From CBFGRV01 sp965651265 (GTDB lineage: Bacteria; Bacteroidota; Rhodothermia; Rhodothermales; VXPQ01), in NCBI GenBank assembly GCA_965651265.1, contig CBFGRV010000009.1:20184-84183 (forward strand): a stretch of 64,000 nucleotides of DNA, in the 5' to 3' direction. This document shows, piece after piece, positions 15,764-24,760 of the stretch. Below the pieces are notes generated by a model that searched no databases, was not told the origin of the DNA, and saw only the letters and a list, made by a program, of their open reading frames with translations. Within the stretch, counting starts at the first letter, position 1; every line of letters begins with the position of its first letter. The position numbers were made by a program, and so were the translations under genes.

Positions 15764-16576
15764 ATGCCGAATTTTGCGATTCTGCTACCTCCGTCGGAGG
15801 ACACCCAGCCAGGTGGCAATCCCTTCGCGCCGGATATGTTCGACTACCGAACGTCGAACACCTTCAACTACTTCAATGAGCTCAATCCCGAGCGGCGAAA
15901 GCTGATTGGTGCGCTCCAAAAGGCCATCGAGGACGGCAAGAACCTCGATGCCATCTTTCAGCGAACCGGCGACGAACTTGAGCGCGTCGTGGAGATCAAC
16001 TCCGAGATCTACCACGCACCTCTGATGTCGACGCTCGATCGGTTCAGTCCCGGTGTGATGTACTCGGCCATGGACTTCGCCGGGCTGCCTACGGGCGCTC
16101 AGCGTCGTCTACTCGAGAATGGAATCATTTTCTCCGGTTTGTTCGGCCTCTTGAGGCCCGACGATCTCATCCCGAATCACTTCCTTCCGATGGACGCCGA
16201 GCTACCGGAAATCGGAAAGGTTTCGGAATACTGGCGGCCGATCATCAGCCCGGTCCTCAATCGGGTTCTCCAGGGAGCCTTCGTTTGGAATCTGCTTCCG
16301 GAGCCACTGATGAAGGCGTGGGATGACAATCGATCCTACGAGCGCATGGTACGTGTCAAGTTTCACTCTCAGAAGGATGGCGAGAGGAAAGAGGCCACGG
16401 ACCAGCTTCCCGTGCTGCAGGGCAAACTCGTCAACTTCATCGTGCGGGAATCCCTCGAAGATGTTGAGCAGCTGAAGGAATGGCGGCATCCCGAAGGCTA
16501 TACCTACGACGAAGAGGCATCCGACGAGGACGTGGATGCGCGTCTAATCAACGTCGTTTTTGTGAAGCGGAGCTGA
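15764..16576 (+). CDS. yaaA: Peroxide stress protein YaaA (DUF328)
   Basis: Cytosolic protein of 270 residues in the YaaA/DUF328 family, whose E. coli member limits free intracellular iron and DNA damage during hydrogen peroxide stress. It starts with I-L-L-P-P-S-E, the family's N-terminal motif. It retains A-M-D-F near residue 105, I-I-F-S-G-L-F-G-L-L-R-P-D-D near residue 125 and R-V-K-F near residue 200. The last 29 bases overlap the convergent coaX gene. Length agrees with the family (about 250-260). Confidence 0.88.
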   Translation: MPNFAILLPPSEDTQPGGNPFAPDMFDYRTSNTFNYFNELNPERRKLIGALQKAIEDGKNLDAIFQRTGDELERVVEINSEIYHAPLMSTLDRFSPGVMYSAMDFAGLPTGAQRRLLENGIIFSGLFGLLRPDDLIPNHFLPMDAELPEIGKVSEYWRPIISPVLNRVLQGAFVWNLLPEPLMKAWDDNRSYERMVRVKFHSQKDGERKEATDQLPVLQGKLVNFIVRESLEDVEQLKEWRHPEGYTYDEEASDEDVDARLINVVFVKRS

Positions 16577-17333
16577 GGTCGCCTTCGTAGTTCATCTCCC
16601 CGATCGCTCGAGCCCCTTCCAGAACCAGATTCGGTTCGAACGCATCGATGCGCTCCAGATGGCCCCGCAGTGAGGGGCCCCAGCCACCCGTCACTACCAC
16701 GGCCGGCGATTCGCCAAGCTGTTCCGAGATTCGACGGAGCATGCCCTGGACGCTGTCAATGAACCCGAGTAGAACGCCCGCCTGAATGGCTTCCCTGGTC
16801 GTACGTCCAATCGGCGTTTCGGGCACGTCGAGGGGAACGTCCGGGAGCTGAGCCGTCTCCGTGTTGAGGGCTCGCTGCATCAGCGCTGGACCGGGCGCGA
16901 TGGTGCCGCCCAGGTACGTACCGTCCTTTGTGACGACCTCGCACGTGACGGCCGTTCCTGCGTCGACGGCGACTACGCCTCGTCGTCCGGGATGGCCATG
17001 GCGCAGCCAGGCTCCTGCTGCGGCCGCAATCCGGTCGGCTCCCAGGGTCTCGGGAGTCTGGTAGGCAATGCGAAAAGGCAACCGCACGGCGTGATGGACC
17101 ATCTGGATCGGCACGCCGTGCGATTCGAGGACCTGAACGACGTGGTGCGCCGCATTCGGGACGACGGAAGCGATGGAAGCCCACGCCACGGTCTCTCGGG
17201 TGACGACGTTCTCGATGAGAGCTGTCGTCTCGGACGACGAGAGGCCGGCGCGCTCAGATCGGACGAGTTTCGATCCGTTGTAGAGGCCCATCTTCAGGGC
17301 GCTATTCCCGATGTCGAAGGCGAGCTGCATCAT
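16548..17333 (-). CDS. coaX: Type III pantothenate kinase
   Basis: Phosphorylates pantothenate in the first step of coenzyme A synthesis; 261 residues. It has the ASKHA-fold nucleotide motifs: D-I-G-N-S at residue 7, the GADR substrate loop near residue 98, DAGTA near residue 125 with the catalytic Asp, G-G-T-I-A-P-G near residue 142, and V-T-G-G-W-G near residue 215. CoaX lacks feedback by CoA. It overlaps birA by four bases (ATGA), the very common birA-coaX order, so the two are translated together. Confidence 0.96.
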   Translation of the reverse strand: MMQLAFDIGNSALKMGLYNGSKLVRSERAGLSSSETTALIENVVTRETVAWASIASVVPNAAHHVVQVLESHGVPIQMVHHAVRLPFRIAYQTPETLGADRIAAAAGAWLRHGHPGRRGVVAVDAGTAVTCEVVTKDGTYLGGTIAPGPALMQRALNTETAQLPDVPLDVPETPIGRTTREAIQAGVLLGFIDSVQGMLRRISEQLGESPAVVVTGGWGPSLRGHLERIDAFEPNLVLEGARAIGEMNYEGDLSSASQKRR

Positions 17334-18145
17334 TTCCCGACGCTCGTGACTTCGCCGGCATGAAAGATGCGCGGCCCACCATCCGTTTCGAGCACCAGCC
17401 CGCCTCCCTCGTCGATACCCACTGCGACACCCTGAACGGCGCCGTCCCGAACCGATAGACGAAACCTCACAGGCTTGCCCAGATCGGGCATCCGGGCCAT
17501 ATAGTCGCGCCGGACATTGCGCGGACTTGTGTGCACGTCGCCGAGGCGCCGCTCCAGATGGGCACAGACGACGGCGAGCAGGTGCGCTCGATCCATCCTC
17601 CGGCCGGCTTCCAGGAGGATCGAAGTAGCCTGATCGGAAAGCTCAAGAGGGAAATCGGCTTGATTTACGTTCATTCCGATGCCGAGCACCACGGCCTGCC
17701 GCGAATTCGTCAAGGTGCCGGCGAGGGATGATTCCAGCAGCATCCCACAGCACTTCTTGCCCGAAAGCAACACATCATTGGGCCATTTGATGGTGGATCG
17801 AATGGGCGATGCCACCTCCTCGATGGCCTCGGCCACGGCCAAAGAAGCGGCAATGATAAGGAGGCCGAATCTGTCCGGCGGGCAATCCGGCCGAAGTATG
17901 ATAGAAAATGTTAAATTTTGTCCGGCGACCGCTCTCCAGGTTCGGCCAAGCCGACCTCGTCCCTGTGTCTGGTAGTCGGCGATCACCAGGGCGCCGTGCG
18001 GCGCGCCCTCTTCGGCCCATTCGGCGGCGATGGTGTTCGTGGATGTCACCGATTCGAAGACCCGCAGCGGCCGGCCGATTCGTTCTGTGCGGAGGAGGGC
18101 TTCAACGCGCCCGAGATCGTGGTCCCCGCCATCGAACAAGCTCAT
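17330..18145 (-). CDS. birA: Biotin-protein ligase (catalytic domain only)
   Basis: Attaches biotin to the carrier domain of biotin-dependent carboxylases through biotinyl-AMP. The product is 271 residues from the ATG at 18145, which I prefer over 18178 because the extra N-terminal residues match nothing. The GRGRLGR biotin-binding loop is near residue 65 and K-W-P-N-D near residue 120. G-I-G-M-N-V-N follows near residue 155, then a C-terminal SH3-like domain. There is no N-terminal helix-turn-helix, so this is a monofunctional ligase that cannot repress a bio operon directly. It is the first gene of a birA-coaX pair. Confidence 0.95.
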   Translation of the reverse strand: MSLFDGGDHDLGRVEALLRTERIGRPLRVFESVTSTNTIAAEWAEEGAPHGALVIADYQTQGRGRLGRTWRAVAGQNLTFSIILRPDCPPDRFGLLIIAASLAVAEAIEEVASPIRSTIKWPNDVLLSGKKCCGMLLESSLAGTLTNSRQAVVLGIGMNVNQADFPLELSDQATSILLEAGRRMDRAHLLAVVCAHLERRLGDVHTSPRNVRRDYMARMPDLGKPVRFRLSVRDGAVQGVAVGIDEGGGLVLETDGGPRIFHAGEVTSVGK

Positions 18146-18309
18146 TGAATTGCCCACTGTGTCATCCTGAGGTCGCAAGTGGATTCAAAAATGAACGCTT
18201 TCCGGTCCTGTAACGGCAGGGCACGGCGATTCGGATCCGTGGAACGATCTTTGTCCTGATCCGGCCAGGAATGCACTTCAATCGATTAGCTCCCAAGAGG
18301 TTTGTCTCA

Positions 18310-18993
18310 ATGATCGCCAGAACGTTCGTTCTTGGTCTTCTGGCGCTGCTGTTCGCGCTTACGGGAGCTCCTGATTCTTCGGCGCAAGACCGGCGCCCGC
18401 CTCGGCTGGATATCGAATTTCATCGGGCCGAGAGGGCATGGCGCAGTGGTGCGAGCGTTCTCGAAGCAAAGATACGCGTGGATCGTGTGCTCGACGAGGT
18501 GCCTGCCGATGCGGAGGCCCGCAAGCTACGGGCTCAGATCCTCATGTCGATGGACCGCCCCGAGGAGGCACTGGCGGATGCTCGCAAGGCTGTCCAGGCT
18601 CGTCCTCAAGACGGTGAAGCCTACCTCGTGCTCAGCGAAGCCGCCCGCATGAACGGCGATACCTATCTCGCTATCGAGGCGCTGGATGCGGCCGCCGAGC
18701 GCGTGCTCGAGGATGCCGATTTCCACGTCCGTCTATCCTGGAACGCCTTGCTTCTGGGCCAGCTCGATCGCGCCGAGGCCTTTGCCCGCATCGCACTCGC
18801 ACTCGCTCCCTCGCGTGCTCCTGCCTACTATCAGCTTGCGCGCGTTTTCGTACAGAAGAATCAGCTTGACGATGCCGCGGCGGTCTTGTCGAGAGGATTG
18901 AGAGGCGACGTTCTCGATCCGACCACCATCCGGAACGATTCCACGCTATCGCGCCTCGCGGGCCACGAAAGCCTCGTCGATTTGATCCGATGA
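18310..18993 (+). CDS. Exported TPR protein
   Basis: A 227-residue protein with a signal peptide (about 26 residues ending S-S-A-Q) and a run of tetratricopeptide-like helices from about residue 35 to 200. A typical unit reads A-E-A-R-K-L-R-A-Q-I-L-M-S-M-D-R-P-E-E-A. I chose the ATG at 18310 because AAGAGG stands nine bases before it and a clean signal peptide begins there; an in-frame ATG at 18271 also exists. It probably acts in the periplasm as a protein-protein scaffold. No specific partner is suggested by context. The 3' end overlaps the convergent lipoprotein gene by 48 bases. Confidence 0.75.
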   Translation: MIARTFVLGLLALLFALTGAPDSSAQDRRPPRLDIEFHRAERAWRSGASVLEAKIRVDRVLDEVPADAEARKLRAQILMSMDRPEEALADARKAVQARPQDGEAYLVLSEAARMNGDTYLAIEALDAAAERVLEDADFHVRLSWNALLLGQLDRAEAFARIALALAPSRAPAYYQLARVFVQKNQLDDAAAVLSRGLRGDVLDPTTIRNDSTLSRLAGHESLVDLIR

Positions 18994-19860
18994 CACGGTG
19001 GTAGTGCGCATCCCCGTGCCGGAAAGCCGCACATCCGAATATTTCGTCTCCGTCCTGAATCGCTGTAGAGGCCTGAACGGCATGCGGATCCAGGTTTCGA
19101 CCTCGACCCGTGCAGGGATCCAGTTTCCCGAGGCGTCTGGTTGGATGCTCACGAAAACCCGCGTCGCTTCGCGAAACCACAGCGCCGCTTCCCTTCGCTC
19201 GAGATATTGCGCAATCTGGCGCGTCGAACCCTGCTCCAGGTAAAGTTGCGCCCGTCGCAAGGGGTCGCGCTCTCCATGCTCCGGGTGTGCCCGGATGTCG
19301 ATGACGTCCACCGTGTCAAATCCAGGGAGGGATCCCACCCTTTTTCGATACACGTAGTTCTCGCGGGTCCGGGGTTCTGCATAAACCGGATCGTCCGGAA
19401 TGATCTGCATAGGCAGTTCCCAGGGTCGGGATGCTCCGCCGCTTTCGAATCTCAGTCGCTGCAGGTATCCATAGTCGAAGGTGCCCGACGAATCGGCCAC
19501 GCGCACAACGATTCGCCCGTCGCTCACATCCTCCGTGCGGCTCCGCATTGCGATCCGTTGACCCAGGCGGTCAAATTGTTCGGTGACGACCGTGCGCGAG
19601 TAGGCAGCATCCCTGAGTGCGTCAAACGCGGCGAAGATGGTGGAGGCATCCGCTTGCCGGACGAGCGCAAAAATCGAGTCTTGCGCGGACCGGTCAAGAT
19701 ATTCATCCTCCGCCCGGCTCCCGTCCGCCCCGGCTCCTTCGATATCCCCGTCGAACGAAGGAACCTCTGACCCACCAACGCCGCAACCGGCGAATAGAAA
19801 CAGGATCACCACAACCCTCGGAAGGCACAGCCGCAAACCTGATGCGTAGGACGGGCACAT
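18946..19860 (-). CDS. Lipoprotein of unknown function
   Basis: A 304-residue protein from the ATG at 19860 with a lipoprotein signal ending F-A-G-C (Cys 26), followed by an acidic, Gly/Asp-rich linker. The mature part has a beta-rich stretch containing F-R-E-A-T-R-V-F-V-S-I-Q-P, V-E-V-E-T-W-I-R-M-P-F and D-V-R-L-S-G-T-G-M-R. This layout recalls LolA/LolB-like or outer-membrane lipoprotein-sorting half-barrels, but the similarity is only of overall pattern. An upstream in-frame start at 19932 would add a poor, arginine-rich extension. It is divergent from suhB, whose start lies 73 bases away. Confidence 0.65.
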   Translation of the reverse strand: MCPSYASGLRLCLPRVVVILFLFAGCGVGGSEVPSFDGDIEGAGADGSRAEDEYLDRSAQDSIFALVRQADASTIFAAFDALRDAAYSRTVVTEQFDRLGQRIAMRSRTEDVSDGRIVVRVADSSGTFDYGYLQRLRFESGGASRPWELPMQIIPDDPVYAEPRTRENYVYRKRVGSLPGFDTVDVIDIRAHPEHGERDPLRRAQLYLEQGSTRQIAQYLERREAALWFREATRVFVSIQPDASGNWIPARVEVETWIRMPFRPLQRFRTETKYSDVRLSGTGMRTTTVSSDQIDEAFVAREAR

Positions 19861-19933
19861 TCTTGTTGGATGTTCTCTACTCGACTTTCTGGCCGTCGTA
19901 ATTGACCCGCCACCATCTAGACGGAATCCCACA

Positions 19934-20758
19934 GTGTCCCAGGAATTTACCGGCCCCTACCACGAGGAACTTAGCGTAGCTATACGCGCGGCGCGCGAAG
20001 CGGGCGAGATCATTCGCCGACGTGCAGGCAGGATAGGAAGCGATGACGTACGGGCAAAGGGTTTCAACGACCTCGTGACTATCGTGGATGAGGAAGTCCA
20101 GGAGCATATCATACGCACCCTCACCGAGACGTTTCCAGGCTCCCGTATCCTCGCCGAGGAGGGCCAGGCCTCGTCACTTGTCGCCGGGGATGGCTATCTG
20201 TGGATCATCGACCCGATCGACGGAACGACGAATTTTACACACGGTGTGCCACCTTACGCCGTGAGCATCGCGCTGCACGATGGCAACGATCTGGCCGTGG
20301 CCGTCGTACTCGACGCGGCCCACGGCGAGCTTTTCACCGCCACGAGAGGTGGTGGACTTTTTCTGAACGGAGAGCGGCAACGAGTGAGCGACACGGACCG
20401 GCTGCAAGATAGTCTCATCACGACCGGATTCCCGTATCGGGAGATGGCCCATCTCGAAGTCTATCTGGGCGTACTTGGAGAGTTCATGCGACGCACGCGC
20501 GGGGTACGCAGACCGGGTTCCGCGGCCATCGACCTGGCGTACGTGGCCGTCGGTCGATTCGATGGCTTTTTCGAGACGGGCCTGAATCCCTGGGACGTGG
20601 CCGCCGGCATACTGCTAATCGAGGAGGGCGGCGGCCGCGCCACAGACTACATGGATCGTGAGCGCCCGATCTTCGAGAAGCAGATCGTGGCCTCCAATGG
20701 ACGCATCCACGAGGAAATGCTTGCCGTGCTCGAGCCCATGAAGGATATCCGTCTGTAG
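19934..20758 (+). CDS. suhB: Inositol-1-monophosphatase family protein
   Basis: Magnesium-dependent phosphatase of 274 residues, started by GTG. The metal-binding motifs are complete: L-A-E-E-G near residue 75, the signature DPIDGTTNF near residue 95, and W-D-V-A-A-G near residue 218 with the third metal-ligating Asp. It would hydrolyse inositol-1-phosphate. Family members also act on NADP or other sugar phosphates, and SuhB additionally assists rRNA transcription in some bacteria. The neighbours do not settle which role applies. Confidence 0.92.
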   Translation: MSQEFTGPYHEELSVAIRAAREAGEIIRRRAGRIGSDDVRAKGFNDLVTIVDEEVQEHIIRTLTETFPGSRILAEEGQASSLVAGDGYLWIIDPIDGTTNFTHGVPPYAVSIALHDGNDLAVAVVLDAAHGELFTATRGGGLFLNGERQRVSDTDRLQDSLITTGFPYREMAHLEVYLGVLGEFMRRTRGVRRPGSAAIDLAYVAVGRFDGFFETGLNPWDVAAGILLIEEGGGRATDYMDRERPIFEKQIVASNGRIHEEMLAVLEPMKDIRL

Positions 20759-20782
20759 GTAGCAGATCCCACTTTGGATTGC

Positions 20783-20790
20783 TAGTTTTG
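20783..20790 (+). promoter_or_regulatory. Possible -7 promoter element for fabI
   Basis: TAGTTTTG matches the Bacteroidota -7 consensus TAnnTTTG exactly and lies 37 bases before the fabI ATG. I do not see a clear -33 TTTG at the usual 19-21 base spacing, only TTTG six bases upstream. The assignment is tentative. Confidence 0.35.
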
Positions 20791-20827
20791 GGCCACTCCA
20801 CGCTGACCGAACGACTTGGACGACGAC

Positions 20828-21667
20828 ATGGCATTACCGGGCGCTGGCCTTCTAAAAGATAAGACGGGTATCATTTTCGGTGCTCTGAATGAGTCCAGTA
20901 TCGCCTGGGCCATCGCCGAGGCCGCTCATCGGGAGGGGGCTCGGTTCGCGCTCTCGAACGCGCCCGTGGCCCGGCGGCTGGGGACCGTCGACAAGCTGGC
21001 GGAAACGACCGGCAGCCCCATCTTCTGGGCCGATGCCACGAGCGACGACGAGCTCCGCAAGCTGTTCGAGGATGTCAAGGCGGAGTTCGACGGCATCGAC
21101 TTCATCGTGCATTCGATCGGTATGGGTGTCAATGTGCGAAAGGATCGGCCGTACGAGGATCTGAATTACGATTGGTATCACAAGACGCTCGACATCTCGG
21201 CCATCAGCCTCCACCGCATCGTCCACCACGCCCTGGAGGCCGGTATCCTCAATGAAGGCGGATCGATTATTGCTTTGACCTATATCGGCGCGCAGCGCGT
21301 CTTCTCGAAGTACTCGGAGATGGGGGATGCGAAGGCGTTACTCGAGAGCATCGTCCGAGCATTCGGCTACCGCCTCGGGCGAAAGAAAATTCGGATAAAC
21401 TCGATTTCGCAGAGCCCGACGCGGACCGTTGCGGGCTCCGGAATTGCCGGGTTCGACGCCATGTTCGAGTTCGCCGATAGGATTGCACCACTCGGGAATG
21501 CGGACGCTCAGAGTTGCGCCGACTACGCCGTGACCTTACTCAGCGATTACACTCGGATGGTTACCATGCAGAACCTCTACCACGATGGAGGATTCAGCAC
21601 GATGGGTATCTCGGACACCCTGATCGAAGATCTGGCGAGTTCGCTGGGTGGCTCAGCGGAAAGCTGA
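20828..21667 (+). CDS. fabI: Enoyl-[acyl-carrier-protein] reductase, NADH-dependent
   Basis: Last reduction step of each fatty-acid elongation cycle; 279 residues. The FabI pattern is distinct from other SDRs: G-I-I-F-G-A-L-N-E-S-S-I-A-W near residue 15 for the cofactor, H-S-I-G near residue 97, and the catalytic Tyr-x6-Lys in YSEMGDAK near residue 160. I-S-Q-S-P-T-R-T-V-A-G-S-G-I follows. The ATG at 20828 gives the normal family start; a TTG four codons earlier is in frame. It is the triclosan-sensitive type of reductase. Confidence 0.96.
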   Translation: MALPGAGLLKDKTGIIFGALNESSIAWAIAEAAHREGARFALSNAPVARRLGTVDKLAETTGSPIFWADATSDDELRKLFEDVKAEFDGIDFIVHSIGMGVNVRKDRPYEDLNYDWYHKTLDISAISLHRIVHHALEAGILNEGGSIIALTYIGAQRVFSKYSEMGDAKALLESIVRAFGYRLGRKKIRINSISQSPTRTVAGSGIAGFDAMFEFADRIAPLGNADAQSCADYAVTLLSDYTRMVTMQNLYHDGGFSTMGISDTLIEDLASSLGGSAES

Positions 21668-21714
21668 TCGGCGTACCCAGGTCACGAGAGCCGCCTTCAC
21701 TACGATACTTACCG

Positions 21715-22473
21715 ATGACCCGATTGTCGGAACTGGTCCTGAAACTCCTGTGCGGATGGATGTTGTGCATGATCCTCGTGCGCACGGCTGCCGCGCAGGC
21801 TTCAGACGAGGCCCTGCCGATCTATTATGCGATCGAGCGTGGCGCGATGATTTATTCGGCGCCGGATACCAAGCGCCCCATGATGGCACTGGAGTTCCGC
21901 AAGCCTGTGTTCCTACTGGACCAGAAAGATGACTGGCTGAAGATCAAGACGGAAGGAGGCGATGTGGGGTATGTACCGGAGAGAAGCGTTTCGAACGTCT
22001 GGATCCGCGTATCCAAGTCCGAGAAGAAACTCTACGTCTACAGGGGAACTGAGTTGATCGAGAAGTTTCCCGCCGATTTCGGCGTGAACGCGTTCGCCAA
22101 CAAAGAGAAGCGGGGCAGCGTCCTGGAACCGGACCACTGGCGCACACCGGAGGGCGTTTTTTACATTATTTCCAAGAATCCGAAAAGTGCTTTCTACAAG
22201 GCGCTCGTCCTGAACTATCCCACGGCTGACGACGCCGAGCGCGGTCGACGTCTCAAACTGATCAGCCAGGCCGAATACGACGCCATTGTGAATGCGGAAC
22301 GCACATTCCGAATGCCGCCGATGCATACGGCCCTCGGCGGGTTTATCGAAATTCACGGACATGGCACCGGTGCCGGCGTAAACTGGACGCAGGGCTGCGT
22401 GGCCATCCACGACCATCAGATCGACGAGCTCTGGAAGATCGCGCACGTCGGGACACCCGTTCTGATCGAGTAG
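21715..22473 (+). CDS. L,D-transpeptidase with SH3-like domain
   Basis: Exported cell-wall enzyme of 252 residues. A signal peptide (about 27 residues ending A-A-A-Q-A) is followed by a bacterial SH3-like segment (about residues 33-95). The YkuD catalytic domain begins at about residue 98, with I-H-G-H-G and the nucleophile in W-T-Q-G-C-V-A-I near residue 225. The usual S-x-G-C is here Q-G-C, with the catalytic Cys kept. Such enzymes make 3-3 crosslinks or attach proteins to peptidoglycan. A segment of about 60 residues between the H-W-R-T-P-E-G core and the H-G motif is long for the family and resembles the YafK/ErfK-type L,D-endopeptidase subgroup. The ATG at 21715 was chosen for the signal peptide. 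Confidence 0.85.
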   Translation: MTRLSELVLKLLCGWMLCMILVRTAAAQASDEALPIYYAIERGAMIYSAPDTKRPMMALEFRKPVFLLDQKDDWLKIKTEGGDVGYVPERSVSNVWIRVSKSEKKLYVYRGTELIEKFPADFGVNAFANKEKRGSVLEPDHWRTPEGVFYIISKNPKSAFYKALVLNYPTADDAERGRRLKLISQAEYDAIVNAERTFRMPPMHTALGGFIEIHGHGTGAGVNWTQGCVAIHDHQIDELWKIAHVGTPVLIE

Positions 22474-22536
22474 TGCACGATGGCACTGATCCGTCTGCAC
22501 ATTCTGGCCCTATCTCCGCTCCGATCGTGAGGGACT

Positions 22537-23145
22537 ATGTCTGATCCGCTAGCGGCAACGACCTACGAATCGAAAAACCACGACAAGCACACTGCCGACA
22601 ACTGGCTCTACCGAAAGCACCTTGAGAGCTTCCTGGAAAAGCTGGTCGATATCGTGCGAAATACCGGCTGCTCGACGCTTCTCGATGCGGGATGTGGCGA
22701 AGGGTTCGTTGTCGGTTACATCTCGAAACGGCTACCGGAGCTGAAGATCACCGGCGTCGACCTGAGCGAAGATGCCATCGAGTATGCAAAGTCGCATTTC
22801 GGCGATCATGCGCGGTTTCGGACGGGAAGCGTCTACAAGCTGCCATTTTCCGACAAATCGTTCGATACCGTGCTATGCAGCGAAGTGCTCGAGCATCTGG
22901 ACGATCCGAATCGCGCTGTCGGTGAATTGAAACGAGTGGCACGGCACCATGTCATCATCACGGTGCCCCATGAGCCCTATTTTCAGTGGCTGAACAGCCT
23001 CGGTCAGCTGGTTGGTGTGAGCTCGGACCCCGGTCATGTCAATTTCTGGACGTCGAACACATTTCAGGCCTTCGTCAGGGCCCACTTCCCCGATGCGACG
23101 TTCGAATGGAAGCAGTTGTACCAGATCGCACTCGCAGTCGTCTAG
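22537..23145 (+). CDS. Class I SAM-dependent methyltransferase
   Basis: A 202-residue Rossmann-fold methyltransferase. Motif I is LLDAGCGEGF near residue 48, the acidic end of strand 2 is in I-T-G-V-D-L-S, and motif IV is V-L-C-S-E-V-L-E-H-L near residue 110. That is the Methyltransf_11 layout with an E-H-L-D after motif IV, like enzymes of lipid, ubiquinone or polysaccharide modification. The substrate is not evident. There are 63 bases to the upstream L,D-transpeptidase on the same strand. Confidence 0.88.
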   Translation: MSDPLAATTYESKNHDKHTADNWLYRKHLESFLEKLVDIVRNTGCSTLLDAGCGEGFVVGYISKRLPELKITGVDLSEDAIEYAKSHFGDHARFRTGSVYKLPFSDKSFDTVLCSEVLEHLDDPNRAVGELKRVARHHVIITVPHEPYFQWLNSLGQLVGVSSDPGHVNFWTSNTFQAFVRAHFPDATFEWKQLYQIALAVV

Positions 23146-23285
23146 TCTGTGAATCTTCGACTCATCGAGAGCCGTACGATAGACTCGATGCCGCAGTCGG
23201 CCGGCCCACACGAGGTCGCCTCCGGTACATCATGCACAGAATCCGACCGTGTATCCTGAGCGTGGTCGAAGCAAACGGTATAGCG

Positions 23286-24701
23286 ATGAGATTCCGCCCC
23301 CTCGTCTCCGTTCTGTTCAGTCTGTTCCTGCTTGCCGCCGGACTCAGAGTGGCTTCCGCTCTGGCTCAGGAGACGCCTGATAGTCTTGCGCTCCCCATCG
23401 CCGGCGAGGGTCCGATATACGTCGTGCCGGTCGAAGGGATGATCGATAATGTCCTGGCAAGCTATATCAGCCGTGCGATTTCCGATGCCGAGGCGAACGG
23501 CGCGGGATTGATCGTTTTCCACATCGACACATTCGGCGGACTCGTCGATGCCGCCGACGCTATCCGGAAGTCCATTCTCGATGCCGACCCGACGACGATT
23601 GCCTTCATCGACAAGAACGCCGCGTCGGCGGGCGCGCTGATTTCATATGCCAATGACCGCATCGTGATGGTGCCGGGTGCGTCGATCGGTGCCGCCACAG
23701 TGGTGGAAGGTGCGGGGGGTGAGGCTGCGCCTGACAAGTACCAGAGCTATATGCGGGGACTAATGCGATCCACCGCCGAGGCGAATGGCCGAGATCCGAG
23801 GATTGCGGAGGCCATGGTCGATCAGGACATCGAGCTAGAAGGGATCTCGCCGGCGGGTCAGGTCCTGACCCTGTCGTCGTCCGAGGCGCTACGGCTTGGC
23901 GTGGCGGATGCCGTGCTCGAGACGGTGGATGAGGTGATCGAGTACGCAGGAGCTTCGGGAGCGCAGATCGTTCAGCATAGCTCGACCCGCACGGAACGGC
24001 TGCTTCGCTTTCTCAGCTCGCCGATCCTGCAATCGCTGCTCATGCTCATGATGATGGGAGGGTTGTACTTCGAGCTCCAAACGCCGGGGGTGGGCTTCGC
24101 GGGAGCGATCGCCGCCATTGGCGCGACCCTCTTTTTTGCTCCGCATTATATGATGGGGCTTGTGGAGAGCTGGGAACTCGTCCTCTTCGGTATCGGCGTC
24201 CTGCTGCTTCTCGCGGAGATTCTCATCATTCCGGGTTTCGGGGTGGCCGGAATCACGGGCATCATTCTTGTCGTCGGCTCCCTGATGGCGGCGCTTATCG
24301 GAAATGTAGGGCTGCAATTTCCGTCGAGTGAGTCGGTGGCGTCCGCGGCCATCACTATGGCTATCACTCTCGTCCTGCTCATCGTGATGATCTTTTCCAT
24401 CGGACGCTACCTCCCGCGATCTGAGCGTTTCAATCAGCTCGTTTTGTCGCCCGATCTTTCGAGTATAGCCGGATTCACGTCGGCCGATACCATCGAGGCC
24501 CTGGTTGGCGCGATCGGCACGGCGATCACGCCTCTACGGCCTTCGGGCACGGCCGAAATAAACGGGGAGCGCGTGGACGTCATCGCATCCGGAGAGTTCA
24601 TTCCGGCCGGCAGCGAGATTCGCGTGGTCCGCGTGCAGGGCAGCCGGGTCGAGGTTCGGAGTGCGCCTGTATCGTCAACGAGCGAAACCTCACCAACGTA
24701 A
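23286..24701 (+). CDS. NfeD-family membrane serine protease (long form)
   Basis: Membrane protein of 471 residues: a signal peptide (about 27 residues), a ClpP-like serine protease domain (about residues 40-230), a block of about five membrane spans (240-370), and a C-terminal NfeD OB-fold (about 390-460). The nucleophile is in N-A-A-S-A-G-A-L-I-S near residue 115. T-F-G-G-L-V-D-A-A upstream is the oxyanion region. Homologues pair with stomatin/flotillin proteins in membrane quality control. No stomatin gene is nearby here. A second, protease-less NfeD gene follows after 59 bases. The ATG at 23286 gives a good signal peptide; longer starts would run into the methyltransferase gene. Confidence 0.9.
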   Translation: MRFRPLVSVLFSLFLLAAGLRVASALAQETPDSLALPIAGEGPIYVVPVEGMIDNVLASYISRAISDAEANGAGLIVFHIDTFGGLVDAADAIRKSILDADPTTIAFIDKNAASAGALISYANDRIVMVPGASIGAATVVEGAGGEAAPDKYQSYMRGLMRSTAEANGRDPRIAEAMVDQDIELEGISPAGQVLTLSSSEALRLGVADAVLETVDEVIEYAGASGAQIVQHSSTRTERLLRFLSSPILQSLLMLMMMGGLYFELQTPGVGFAGAIAAIGATLFFAPHYMMGLVESWELVLFGIGVLLLLAEILIIPGFGVAGITGIILVVGSLMAALIGNVGLQFPSSESVASAAITMAITLVLLIVMIFSIGRYLPRSERFNQLVLSPDLSSIAGFTSADTIEALVGAIGTAITPLRPSGTAEINGERVDVIASGEFIPAGSEIRVVRVQGSRVEVRSAPVSSTSETSPT

Positions 24702-24760
24702 TCCGTACACGCTGGCACTGACGTCCTTCGGTCGGGGCGCCGAGATACCCTTACTTCTCT

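Noticed and set aside
18157..18180. A REP-like GTCATCCTGAGG sequence upstream of birA
   Set aside because: Only one short copy here (and a partial GTCATCCTG near 47966); without a genome-wide count it cannot be called a repeat.
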